DNA from: JAJPKK01 sp963802745
GTDB lineage: Bacteria > Pseudomonadota > Alphaproteobacteria > Rhizobiales > Xanthobacteraceae
Length of the DNA: 64,000 bases
Reading direction: 5' to 3'
Assembly (NCBI GenBank): GCA_963802745.1
Contig: CAWDKL010000016.1
Location: 1 to 64,000 of the forward strand
Below the pieces are notes generated by a model that saw only the letters and a list, made by a program, of their open reading frames with translations, was not told the DNA's origin and did no database searches. This document shows positions 9,178 through 18,523 of the stretch, piece after piece; positions within the stretch are counted from its first letter, which is position 1, and every line of letters begins with the position of its first letter. Position numbers and translations under genes: made by a program.

Positions 9178-10390
9178 ATGAAAGCCTCACGCCATCTGAT
9201 CGGGCTCGCGGCGCTGCTCGCGAGCGGCCCGGCCTTTGCGCAATTCACCGACGGCGTCGTCCGCATCGGCGTGCTCACCGACATGTCGAGCCTGTACTCC
9301 GACATCGGCGGCCCCGGTTCGGTGGCGGCCGCCAAGCTCGCGGTGGCGGATTTCGGTGCGGCCGCCAAGGGCATCAAGGTCGAGATCATCAGCGGCGACC
9401 ATCAGAACAAGTCCGATGTCGGCGCCGGCCTCGCCGGTTCCTGGTTCGATGTGAACAAGGTCGACATGATCGTCGATGTACCGAATTCCGGCGTGGCGCT
9501 CGCGGTCAGCGAGGTGGCGCGGCAAAAGAACAAGGTTTTCCTGGTCTCCGGCGCCGCCACCTCGGACCTCACCGGGCCCAAGTGCAACGCCAACACGATC
9601 CACTGGACCTACGACACCTGGAACCTCGCCAACGCCACCGGCAAGGCGATGGTGAAGACCGGCGGCGACACCTGGTACTTCATCACGGCCGATTATGCGT
9701 TCGGCCAGGCGCTGGAGCGCGACACCAGCGCGGTGGTCCAGGCCAATGGCGGCAAGGTCCTTGGGCGGGTGCGGGTCCCACTCAATACCAACGACTTCTC
9801 CTCGTTCCTGCTGCAGGCGCAGGCGTCGCGGGCCAAGGTGATCGGGCTCGCCAATGCGGGCGGCGACACCATCAACTCCATCAAGCAGGCGGCCGAGTTC
9901 GGCATCGTGCGCGGCGGCCAGAATCTCGCCGGGCTGCTGGTGTTCGCGAGCGATGTCGCGGCGCTCGGCCTGCCGACCGCGCAAGGCCTTGTGCTGACGG
10001 AAACCTGGTACTGGGATATGAACGACGCCAACCGGGCCTGGACCAAGCGCTGGCAGGCCGAGCGGCCCGGCAAGATTCCCGGGATGGGGATCGCCGGCGT
10101 CTATGCCTCGGTGCTGCACTATCTCAAGGCCGTCGAGGCCCTGAAGGCCGACGGCGACGGCAAGGCGGTGGTGGCCAAAATGAAGGAGACTGCCGACCGA
10201 CGATCCGCTATTCGGCAAGGGCACCATCCGGGCCGACGGACGCAAGCTGCACGATGCCTATCTGTTCGAGGTGAAGAAGCCGGCCGAGTCCAAATACCCC
10301 GGCGACTTCTACAAGACTCGCGCCACGATCCCCGCTGCGGAAGCGTTCCGCCCGCTGAAGGACGGCGGCTGCCCGCTGGTGCAGGGCTGA
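9178..10390 (+). CDS. ABC transporter substrate-binding protein, branched-chain amino-acid type, frameshifted
   Basis: Periplasmic binding protein of the Peripla_BP_6/LivJ class, common in Hyphomicrobiales and often specific for aromatic or small organic acids. It has a signal peptide (MKASRHLIGLAALL, ending GPAFAQ), the opening DGVVRIGVLTDMSSLYSDIGG, and family motifs such as VKTGGDTWYFITADYAFG and WYWDMN. Near 10192 the frame shifts: KMKET should run on as PTDDPLFGKGTIRADGRKLH and finish GCPLVQG at 10390, giving about 403 residues. One extra base fits best. The start follows AAGGGGGAACCG. No permease or ATPase gene is adjacent, and bioA starts two bases after its stop. Confidence 0.88.
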
Positions 10391-10392
10391 GG

Positions 10393-11769
10393 ATGACGGC
10401 CGCTCCGGCTGATGCGCCGAGGGTGGCCGCGTCACATGACCTTGCCGCGGCGGATCGCATGTCGCCACCACCCGAAGTTGGGCGAGCGGGCGTCGCGACC
10501 GTCCTCACCGCCGAGCGTCCGGACTGGCTCGACCGCGGCATGCCGCACATCTGGCTGCCCTATTCGCAGATGAAGAATGCCGGGGATCCGCTTCCGGTGG
10601 TGGCGACCTACGGCAGCCGCATCGTGCTAGCGGACGGACGCGAATTGATCGACGGCATCGCCTCATGGTGGACGGCGTGCCATGGCTACAACCATCCCCA
10701 CATCGCGGCTGCGGTGCGGCGCCAACTCGACCTTATGCCGCATGTGATGTTCGGCGGGCTCGCCCACGAACCGGCGCTGACGCTGGCGCGCCGCCTCGCC
10801 GCCCTGATGCCCGCAGGCCTTACCCGCGTGTTCTTCTCCGATTCCGGTTCCGTCGCGGTCGAAGTCGCGATGAAAATGGCGGTGCAGTACTGGCTGAATA
10901 ACGGCGTTCCGGAACGCACACGCTTCCTCGCGTTCAACGGCGCCTATCACGGCGACACCACCGGCGCGATGGCGGTGTCAGATCCCGTAGACGGCATGCA
11001 TTCCGCCTTCGGCGCCCTGCTGCCGCGGCATCTGTTCGCCGATCTCCCGCGCGACGATGCCCAGATGGCACAACTCACCGGCCTGATGGAGCGGCATGCC
11101 GGCGAGATCGCCGGCATTATAGTTGAACCGCTGGTGCAGGGTGCGGGCGGCATGCGGTTTCACGACGCCGCCGTATTGCGGCGGCTGCGCGGCCTCGCCG
11201 ACCGCTACGAGACGCTGCTGATCTTCGATGAGATTTTCACTGGTTTCGGGCGCACCGGCACGATGTTCGCCTGCCAGGACGTGGCGCCCGACATCGTTAC
11301 TCTCTCCAAGGCGCTGACCGGCGGCACCATGGGGCTGGCCGCCACCATTGCGAACGACAAAGTCTTCGCGGCGTTCTGGTCGGACCAGCCGTCCCACGCG
11401 CTGATGCATGGCCCGACCTTCATGGCCAATCCGCTCGCTTGCGCGGCCGCCAACGCCTCGCTCGACCTGTTCGAGCGCGAACCGCGGCTCGCGCAGGCCG
11501 CCGCGATTGCGCACGCGTTGCGGCAGGGGCTCGCGCCGTGCCGCAACATGCGGCGGGTGCGGGACGTGCGGGTGCTCGGCGCCATCGGAGTCGTCGAACT
11601 CGACCACATCGACGACATCCAGGCCTTGCGCCGCCGCTTCGTCGCGGCAGGCGTGTTCGTACGCCCGTTCGGCAACATCATCTATCTGACGCCGGCGCTG
11701 ACCATCGCGCCGGAAGACCTTGCCGCCCTGACGGATGCGATCGTCAACGTCGTGGCAACCTTGATTTAG
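10393..11769 (+). CDS. bioA: Adenosylmethionine-8-amino-7-oxononanoate aminotransferase
   Basis: PLP-dependent class III aminotransferase of biotin synthesis. It converts 8-amino-7-oxononanoate to 7,8-diaminopelargonate using S-adenosylmethionine. BioA signatures: HIWLPYSQM (substrate-binding Tyr region), DGIASWWTACHGYNHP, FSDSGSVAVEVAMKMA, AYHGDTTGAM, LIFDEIFTGFGRTG, and the PLP lysine at about residue 306 in LSKALTGG, with LMHGPTFMANPLACAAA after it. Length about 458 residues; the first 50 or so are extra and poorly conserved-looking, so a later start is possible. The nominal ATG lies two bases after the binding-protein stop, suggesting translational coupling. Other bio genes are not in the window. 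Confidence 0.93.
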   Translation: MTAAPADAPRVAASHDLAAADRMSPPPEVGRAGVATVLTAERPDWLDRGMPHIWLPYSQMKNAGDPLPVVATYGSRIVLADGRELIDGIASWWTACHGYNHPHIAAAVRRQLDLMPHVMFGGLAHEPALTLARRLAALMPAGLTRVFFSDSGSVAVEVAMKMAVQYWLNNGVPERTRFLAFNGAYHGDTTGAMAVSDPVDGMHSAFGALLPRHLFADLPRDDAQMAQLTGLMERHAGEIAGIIVEPLVQGAGGMRFHDAAVLRRLRGLADRYETLLIFDEIFTGFGRTGTMFACQDVAPDIVTLSKALTGGTMGLAATIANDKVFAAFWSDQPSHALMHGPTFMANPLACAAANASLDLFEREPRLAQAAAIAHALRQGLAPCRNMRRVRDVRVLGAIGVVELDHIDDIQALRRRFVAAGVFVRPFGNIIYLTPALTIAPEDLAALTDAIVNVVATLI

Positions 11770-11800
11770 ACCGGATTCCGGTCACGTCCGAACACCTGGG

Positions 11801-11932
11801 AGTCATGGCCGGGCGAAGTCCCGGCCATCCACGTCTTTATCCTAGAACGGTTGCAAGAAAGACGTGGATGCCCGCGACAAGCGCGGGCATGACGCCGAGA
11901 GTGTGATTCGACCTGATCGAAATCCGGTCTAG
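11801..11932. repeat. Palindromic intergenic repeat (TCATGGCCGGG / ACGTGGATGCCCG type)
   Basis: Contains a hairpin (ATGGCCGGG, six-base loop, CCCGGCCAT) and the longer inverted pair CCACGTCTTT / AAAGACGTGG, and ends GCGGGCATGACG. It sits between the convergent bioA and hydrolase genes, where it could act as a two-way terminator. A diverged relative is at 60030-60152. The flanks also carry the inverted words AGACCGGATT and AATCCGGTCT. Confidence 0.8.
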
Positions 11933-11986
11933 AACCTGCCTGGTCTGGCGTCGGTCTGGCGCGCGAGTCCGAACCCGTCCGAGCTG

Positions 11987-13991
11987 TTATGGTGACCGCG
12001 CCAGCGGTGTGCCCTTGGTCATGTCGTCGAAACGCGCCAGCGCCCGCGCCACCACGGTGTCGCGATCCTCGGCCAGCATATAACCCTCCTCGATAAGCTT
12101 TTCGGCGCGATCGGTCACGATCGCCAAATAGCGGTCGCGGCTGCCATAGCGTTCCTCGATGGATGGGCGGGGATCGCGGGCGGCCTCGCGCGCCGCACGG
12201 GTGACCGGCAGCGGGATGTAGGAGCCGGCGAGGGGCAGGATTTCACCCGGCTGGCCGATCGCCGGATGGCGGAAGTTCCAGCCCGTGTAGGTCGCAAGCG
12301 GAACTGCGACGTCCGGAAACGCAATGCCGGCGAGTTCGTTGCCGTCCCCGTCCACCTGCGGGACAAGGAACGGCAGCGGATGCGCCGGGCCGTCTTCGAG
12401 GTCGGCCCGGTAGCCGCCCGGAATCGACAGCGGCGATCGCACGCCGGGGAGCTCCGGGAAGTCAACGTCGCGCTGCGCCACCAGGGTATGGTCGGCAAGC
12501 CGCGGATGCCGGCTCGCCGGCGGGGCTACGTTCTCGCTCAGCCAATGCGCCATCGCGACCAGGAGCGCGCGGTGCCCCCACGCATATTCGTTCGGATTGG
12601 TCCGCTGCTGCCCGCCCGTAAGCGGCGCCGCGAACGCGCCCGGCGTGTGCTGGGTGCCGGCGAACAGATAGATGCGCACGTTATCCGGGGGTTGCACGTC
12701 CGCCCGGCCATCCAGCGAGGTGTGGGTGAGAGCCGCGGCGCGGCCGCCGCCCCAATACTCCGTCGAGGAGTTGGTGTAGAAGATTTTCGGCCGCATCTCC
12801 GGTGCGAGATGGGATTGCAGCCCGTCGGTCTTGCCCGTGACGTCATCGCGGCTGTCGGCATCCAGATAAGGAAACCGCGAGGCTTCGAAATAGCCCAGTC
12901 CGTTCGGCCGTGCGAAGCGGGCATTGAAATCGCCGCCGCGGGCGGCACCCGCGATGTGCGCGACGATGCCGTCGAATGCCCGCTGCCCGGATTCATCGGC
13001 GTTGAAGCCCTCATAAAGGAATTGCCGCAACAGCCGCCCATCCTGGGACGGGCCGAATGCGATTGCCTGACCTGCCGACAGCGGCCCGGCGGCCTGATGC
13101 TTCACCGCCGATGCCATATCCCGCAGCGCCGCGAAACCGACGCCGGCAACGACCGCGCCTTGCGCCTCGTAGCGAAGCTCATAGACATGGCCGGGGGCAA
13201 ACCCGCCGTCCAGAATGACGGCCGGCCCATCCGCCCCGCCGGCGGTACCGGCCGCGCGGCCGAAGTGCCATTTCGCGCGTGGAATCGGGAGGGCGGCGGC
13301 GCGAAAACCATCGCGCACCGTGAGCTGGTTTCCCGCACTCGCCGGATCGAGGGGCGGATAGCGGGTGGTGTCGGCATATCCGCCCAGAAAATTATCCAGC
13401 CGGTAGGCCGGGTCGGCGGCGGAGGGAAACAGCAGTGTTGAAACCCGTCCGGTCGCGCGGCGGCCCTGCTCCATCACGGGCGGCGCCTCGAGCCCCACCA
13501 ATCCGCGCCCCTTGGGAACGTCGAACTGCCAGCCGACCCAGATCAGCGCGTAGCCCTGGCGCAGCAAAAACCCATCGCCGAATTCGGCCTCCGCGGTCGG
13601 ATCGGCCACCGCCGGCGCCAGGTTGAAATAGCGCAGGATGTTCTTGCGGCCGCGATTGGCGACATCGAACAGCGCCACGCCATTGCCGCGACCGGCCTGC
13701 TTCGGCACCAGCGCGAACAGGTCGGCGGAGAAATTCACCCGGCCGGCACCGTCCCGCGGCGCCTTGTCGAGATCCACGATGGCCTGGTTGCCGGGATGGG
13801 CTCGGATCGAGCGCAAAATGCACGGTCCCGACGATCTTTTCGTACGGCCCCGCCGCCCCGAACGTTTTGCCGGCAAGTACATCCGTTCGCGAGGCTATAT
13901 CGATGCCGGTCACCTCGGCGCGGGCAGCGGCGACCGTCAAAACGGCAATCGCCGTCAACGTCAGTGAAACGGCGCGGACAAGAGCATTCAT
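11987..13991 (-). CDS. Exported alpha/beta-hydrolase-domain protein (Abhydrolase_10), frameshifted
   Basis: Large secreted protein of about 668 residues from a family annotated only as alpha/beta hydrolase domain; the substrate is unknown. The N-terminus is a signal peptide (LTLTAIAVLTVAAARAEV) followed by GIDIASRTDVLAGKTFG and YEKIVGTVHFALDP. Near 13798 the frame must shift by one base to continue HPGNQAIVDLDKAPRDGAG. The rest is open to 11987 and includes IAFGPSQDGRLLRQFLYEGFN, which looks like a nucleophile-elbow region, and LFAGTQHTPG with a candidate catalytic His. Three ATGs stand in a row; 13991 was chosen for its spacing from GGGAGG. It is divergent from the flavin amine oxidase. Confidence 0.82.
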
Positions 13992-14346
13992 CATCATCCT
14001 CCCGGTTTGGTTGATTGTAACGTCAATTGCTCCGGAGGCAAATGCGCTGCCGCGGCCCGACAGCTTCTGCGATCACGTTACTGGTTTGAGCTGCCTGTCG
14101 AACGCTCGCCCTCAGGCGGAATTTCGATCCCCCACCCCTCCCTGGACCGGCACTGGCTTGTCCCGCTCTCCATGGCATCCGGCGCCCCTTGCTCAACACT
14201 GCGCACCGACGTTCCCGCCGCGTCTCGACCTCGACGGCAACGGCGTTGTTGGCTGGTGGAAGATTTCCGGCGCTCGGCTTGCAGCCGAGCCCCGGAATGA
14301 CGCAGCATGTAACCCGGCCCTTGGGCCGCCGCGGACGGAGACAATC

Positions 14347-15906
14347 ATGCCAACCACGCGACGCGAGTTCTTACGGCAGGTTGCGGGTGCTGGTGGCTAC
14401 CGCGCCACCTATCTTACCATGCAGGCGATGGGCCTCATGGGTACCGCGGCGGCGGCCGAGCCGCTAAATCTGCCGCGGGGCGAAGCTCACGGCACCAAGG
14501 TGGTGATTCTCGGCGCCGGCGTGGCCGGGCTGTCGGCGGCGTATGAACTCGGCAAGGCCGGCTATGACTGTACCGTGCTGGAGGTGCGCGACCGGGTGGG
14601 AGGGCGCAATTTCAGCATCCGGCGCGGCACCCGGCTCGAGATGACGGACGGCTCGCGCCAGCTATGCGCATTCGACCAGGACCTCTATTTCAATGCCGGA
14701 CCGGCGCGGATTCCGAGCGCACACCAGGCGGTGCTTGGCTATTGCCGCGAGCTCGGCATCGCCATGGAGGTCGAGATCAACACCAACCGCGGGGCGCTGC
14801 TCCACAACGCCGCCGCCAATGGCGGCAAGCCGATCGAGATGCGTCAGGCGCATAACGACATGCGCGGCGCCATCGCCGAACTGCTCGGCAAGGCGATGGG
14901 CGCCGGCGCGCTCGACCAAGAATTTTCCGCCCACGACAAGGAACGCATGCTCGCGTTCCTGCGCACCTATGGCGACCTCGACCCCGACCTGCGCTTCAAG
15001 GGCACCCCACGTTCCGGCTACACGACTTTGCCGGGCGCCGGAGCGCAAGCCGGCAACCATCGCGAACCGCTGCCGCTTGCCACACTCCTCGATATCGACA
15101 TGTGGAGCGCGGTGCTGTTCGAGGAGGCCTTCGACTTCCAGGCCACCATGCTGCAGCCGGTCGGCGGGATGGACCGCATTCCGCTGGCGCTGGCAAAAAA
15201 GCTCAAGGACCGGGTGCGGCTGATGAGCGAGGTCACCGCGATCCGGCGCAGCGGCGACGGTGTGCGCGTCGATTATGCCGACAAGCGCAGCGGCCGGCGC
15301 AACAGCATCACGGGGGCCTACTGCCTGGTCACGGTTCCGTTACCGGTGCTGGCTGCGATCGAATGCGACTTCGCGGCCCCCCACCGCGCCGCCATTCGCG
15401 GCACCGCCTATGGCGACGCCGTCAAGATCGCCTGGCAGGCGCCGCGTTTCTGGGAAACCGAGGCGCACATTTATGGCGGCATTTCCTGGGTGAAGGGACC
15501 GACCGCGCTGGTCTGGTATCCGAGCGATCGGCTGTTCTCGGCCAAGGGAATTCTGCTCGGCGGCTATGTGTTCGGTTCCGCCGCAACCGCTCTGGCGCAG
15601 AGGCCGCTCGCCGAGCAGCTCGATCTCAGCCGTGCTGCGGTGGAGGGCTTGCATCCCGGCCATGGCCGCGATCTCGATAAGCCGATGGCGATCGCATGGT
15701 CGAAGGTGCCCTACAGTCTCGGCATCGGCGCGCGCTACACCGCCGACACGGCCTCCAACTACACGCTACTGAGCGAGCCCGACGGGCCATTTTACTTCGC
15801 CGGCGAGCATTTAAGCCATGTCGGGCAATGGCAGGAGGGCGCCATCCTGTCCGCCCACCGCGCGATCACCATGATGGACGCGCATCGGCGGGAGCGCCGG
15901 GGGTAG
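14347..15906 (+). CDS. Flavin monoamine oxidase family protein
   Basis: FAD-dependent amine or L-amino-acid oxidase of 519 residues, likely exported. The N-terminus has a Tat-like RREFLRQ motif and a short hydrophobic stretch ending TAAAAEP. The dinucleotide-binding motif is VVILGAGVAGLSAAYELGKAG, followed by VLEVRDRVGGRN, the family's second signature. The C-terminal FAD contact is seen in GPFYFAGEHLSHVGQWQEGA. The middle region (FNAGPARIPSAHQAVLGYCRELG) resembles bacterial L-amino-acid oxidases and tryptophan 2-monooxygenase relatives. The start follows a GGAGACA-like site. It is divergent from the alpha/beta hydrolase, with about 355 bases between. A repeat copy begins at its stop codon. 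Confidence 0.88.
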   Translation: MPTTRREFLRQVAGAGGYRATYLTMQAMGLMGTAAAAEPLNLPRGEAHGTKVVILGAGVAGLSAAYELGKAGYDCTVLEVRDRVGGRNFSIRRGTRLEMTDGSRQLCAFDQDLYFNAGPARIPSAHQAVLGYCRELGIAMEVEINTNRGALLHNAAANGGKPIEMRQAHNDMRGAIAELLGKAMGAGALDQEFSAHDKERMLAFLRTYGDLDPDLRFKGTPRSGYTTLPGAGAQAGNHREPLPLATLLDIDMWSAVLFEEAFDFQATMLQPVGGMDRIPLALAKKLKDRVRLMSEVTAIRRSGDGVRVDYADKRSGRRNSITGAYCLVTVPLPVLAAIECDFAAPHRAAIRGTAYGDAVKIAWQAPRFWETEAHIYGGISWVKGPTALVWYPSDRLFSAKGILLGGYVFGSAATALAQRPLAEQLDLSRAAVEGLHPGHGRDLDKPMAIAWSKVPYSLGIGARYTADTASNYTLLSEPDGPFYFAGEHLSHVGQWQEGAILSAHRAITMMDAHRRERRG

Positions 15907-15936
15907 GATGGGTTGAGCCGCTTGGCGAAACCCATC
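15902..15936. repeat. 35-base repeat, left copy (GGTAGGRTGGGTTGAGCCGC type)
   Basis: This copy is the reverse complement of 16551-16585 with two mismatches in 35 bases. It overlaps the flavin amine oxidase stop codon. With its partner it flanks the DUF3551 gene. Relatives of this word are common Bradyrhizobium-type intergenic repeats. Confidence 0.85.
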
Positions 15937-16070
15937 ACGGACGGCAAAGGCGCCGATGGGTACCGCTGACGCTCCACCCCGAAAAAGCTCTGTGATTTCA
16001 ACGGTCGCGAGTCTCTCAAGCCCCGGCCACCCGTACACCGGGTTCGATACGGTCATAAGTTGCTCTAGCG

Positions 16071-16325
16071 TCAGCGACGTGGCGATCCTTTAGCCCGAGA
16101 CCGCTCAACCGGGGGGCGCTCTACGGGCTTCTGGTAGAATGGATTTTCAATGCAGGTGCCGCCAAATCCCCGCCCTTGCGCAGCGCATTGCTCCTTATTC
16201 GCGTAGTAGCAGCTGCGGCTGCCTCCCCCCTCGATCCTACACCACGGATACTCCACCGCCTGCACCTGCCCCGAAGCAGCGAATAGGGCGAATTGCACCA
16301 GTCCGACAGCTGTTAGGTTCTTCAT
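16071..16325 (-). CDS. DUF3551 small secreted protein
   Basis: 84-residue protein with a signal peptide (KNLTAVGLVQFALFAASG, then QVQAVEYPWC). The mature part has the DUF3551 pattern: YPWCRIEGGGSRSCYYANKE, QCAAQGRGFGGTCIENPFY, with four cysteines that probably form two disulfides. The family is abundant and of unknown function in Bradyrhizobium and relatives. The start at 16325 follows GGGAAGG; an upstream in-frame ATG at 16370 is unlikely. The gene is enclosed by the inverted 35-base repeats. Confidence 0.85.
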   Translation of the reverse strand: MKNLTAVGLVQFALFAASGQVQAVEYPWCRIEGGGSRSCYYANKEQCAAQGRGFGGTCIENPFYQKPVERPPVERSRAKGSPRR

Positions 16326-16550
16326 GTTGTTGCCTTCCCAGCGATCTATTGTGCTGGTAATCGGCTGCATAAATTTGACGTAAATAACATACGAAACATT
16401 GATGGCGCTGCGTGAAGATCGAATTCAGCCGGAGTATTTTTTACAGCCGAGGGTACCCCCGTGCCAGACAACCTGGCAGCGCGGTCCGGACCCGGCGACA
16501 ACATCCCTCCGGTAAGACCGGATTGTCGGACCTGGGGGGAGTGCAGGGCT

Positions 16551-16585
16551 GGTGGGTTTCGCCAAGCGGCTCAACCCACCCTACC
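16551..16585. repeat. 35-base repeat, right copy, inverted
   Basis: Reverse complement of 15902-15936, with two differences. It lies just downstream of the DUF2076 gene stop. The two copies enclose about 610 bases containing the DUF3551 gene. Confidence 0.85.
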
Positions 16586-16600
16586 GCCCGCGCCCCGTGC

Positions 16601-17463
16601 CTACGCGCTATCGGAATCGTCGTATCCGCCCGCGTCGTCGTATCCGCCGGTGTCATAATCGGCGGCGGCCTGATCGACCGGCTGATTGTCCTCATTGCCG
16701 GTATAGTAGCCGGAATCGCCGATGATATCCGGAGCCGCGGCTTGAGCATGGCCAGCCCCGCCGATATCGTTGAGGCCGGCGTCGCGGGACATCGAATCGC
16801 TGCCGCGATCCCACGGCGACGATCCCGGCGTAGGCGCGCCGGTTCCGGCCTTATCCAGACCGCCGCCCAAGGACCCGTGCTCGCCGCCCATCATGTTGCG
16901 GATGCCGCCGAGCAGCAGGCCGCCGCCGACCATGCCGGCTGCAGCTGCCGCCGCGGTGCCAAGGAACGAGCCGCCGCGCGCCGGCGGCGCCATCGGGGCG
17001 CCCGGCGGAAAACCGGGCTGTGCGGGTACCGCCTGCGGTAACCGCCCTGGGGGTAACCGGCCTGTTGCTGCGGATAGCCGGCTGGCGGCGGAGGTGCAGG
17101 TGCAGGTTGGGCTGGTGCCCCCCAAACACCGCTGGAGCCTTGTCCGCCCGGCCGCACCGAGGGAACCGAGCCGCGCGATCCGCCGCCGACCAGATTGCGC
17201 ATGCTGTCCAAAAACCCACCGCCGGTTTGCGCCGGAGGCGGGGCCGCGGCCATGGCGCGCTCAAGTTCCTCGATCCGGGCGTTGGCGCGTCTGAGAACTT
17301 CATCCTGCAACAGTACGGTCTGCACCAGCGTGTACAGTGCAGTCGGCGCGCGCGCGAGCCCCTGGCGGATCAGCCGATCGGCATCGGGATCGCGGGGCTG
17401 GCCTTCCACGGAGGCAAGGCGGTCGAACAAATCCGCAACAAGCTGCTGTTCCTGCGGGGTCAT
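16601..17463 (-). CDS. DUF2076 domain-containing protein, frameshifted
   Basis: Protein of about 287 residues in a family of unknown function. The N-terminal helical part is clear (MTPQEQQLVADLFDRLASVE, DEVLRRANARIEELERAM, a short coiled coil). A proline/glycine/glutamine-rich linker follows (PAPPPPAGYPQQQAGYPQGG), then a glycine-rich hydrophobic segment (GTAAAAAAGMVGGGLLLGGI, then RNMMGG) and an acidic tail with DYDTGGYDDAGGYDDSD. The frame changes near 17033 inside the linker: YPQGGYR must continue as QAVPAQPGFPPGAPM, best explained by one missing base. The family is widespread in Alpha- and Betaproteobacteria. Confidence 0.85.
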
Positions 17464-17610
17464 CTATCGTCTCCTCTGCCGGATGGCCCGGCGCCATCCC
17501 GATATGGTGTGTCGCTTGCCGCCGCGAAATGGCGGTGTCATGACGGTGAGACAGGCCGTCGCACCTAAAGCCGCACCGCCGCTTCCGGCGTTCCGCAATG
17601 CGGGGCCGCC

Positions 17611-18447
17611 TCAGGCGAGCGCAAGGCCGCAATCTCTCAGTAGCGCAGGGAACCGCTCTCCGGCCAGGAACGCGTGCTCGCGCTCGCGCATGGCGGTAAG
17701 GGGATCGAGCCGCTCCAGTTGCGCATCGACAAAGCCCGGATGGCACATCACCAGGGCTCCATCCGGCAGGTCGCTCAAAAATGTCGCGAACAGCGTCTCG
17801 TAGGCGCTGTCGCGTGCGAAATCATAGGTCCCGGCGAAAGCCGGATTGGTGGCGACGCCGAGCGCCGCGCAGCGGGAGCGCAAGCGCGTGCTCAAGACAT
17901 CGAGCAGAAGGCCCTTGCGGTCCCGCCATCGCCGCGCCAGCGGGATCGCGCGCCCGCATTGCCGGACCCACGCATCGGGAGCTGCCTTCGGCATGATGGT
18001 CAGCAACGCATCGCCGGCCTGCGGCAGCAGCTGCACATGCTGGTGGCCGTCGACGAAATCGGGCGGCCGGCCGAACGCCGCCGAAAACAGCGCGAACTGA
18101 CGCTCCGCTTCGGCCGCAAGCGATCGGGGATCCAGCCGTCGCAGCAATCCGCGCGCGAACGTTGCCGGCAGGCTCAAGAACGCCCCGTCGGGCGTGCCGG
18201 GCCGGTAGCCCTCCGTGGCGGGCCGGAACGGCGCCGTGAGGGTGAAATGCAGCCCGATGGCGGCATGGCGCGCCGCGTTCGGGCTGCTAACAGCATCGAG
18301 CGCCCGCGCTTCGGCGGCGGAAAATCCCGGTGCCGTCACCATCACGGACGTGGCATTGATGCGCCCGCGCAGAATCAAATCCCGGATGGCGCGGTTGACC
18401 CCCGGCGCGATGCCGTAATCGTCGGCGCACAGCCAAAACCGGCGCAT
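17611..18447 (-). CDS. YdjC/ChbG-family carbohydrate deacetylase (HpnK-like)
   Basis: Metal-dependent N-deacetylase-fold protein of 278 residues. Motifs: LCADDYGIAPGVNRAI with the catalytic/metal Asp pair, the IGLHFTLT His and the DFVDGHQHVQLLP HxH motif. HpnK, the hopanoid-associated member, belongs to this family, but no hopanoid genes are nearby. The neighbouring lipid-linked glycosyltransferase and GtrA flippase suggest action on a glycolipid sugar such as an N-acetylated polyprenyl-phosphate sugar; that is inference. The start at MRRFWLCADDYG is the family's usual position; a longer frame would overlap the upstream gene. Confidence 0.85.
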   Translation of the reverse strand: MRRFWLCADDYGIAPGVNRAIRDLILRGRINATSVMVTAPGFSAAEARALDAVSSPNAARHAAIGLHFTLTAPFRPATEGYRPGTPDGAFLSLPATFARGLLRRLDPRSLAAEAERQFALFSAAFGRPPDFVDGHQHVQLLPQAGDALLTIMPKAAPDAWVRQCGRAIPLARRWRDRKGLLLDVLSTRLRSRCAALGVATNPAFAGTYDFARDSAYETLFATFLSDLPDGALVMCHPGFVDAQLERLDPLTAMREREHAFLAGERFPALLRDCGLALA

Positions 18448-18523
18448 CGACGGCCCGGCGTCACCCGCCCGATCTGGTAAATCCGCACGGCCGGGGGTAG
18501 CATTCACGGCATCGTTTCCGTCA

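Noticed and set aside
9109..11769. Apparent 886-residue fusion of an ABC binding protein and BioA
   Set aside because: The join arises only because a frameshift near 10192 reads through the true end of the binding protein; restoring the frame gives a stop at 10390 and a separate bioA start at 10393.
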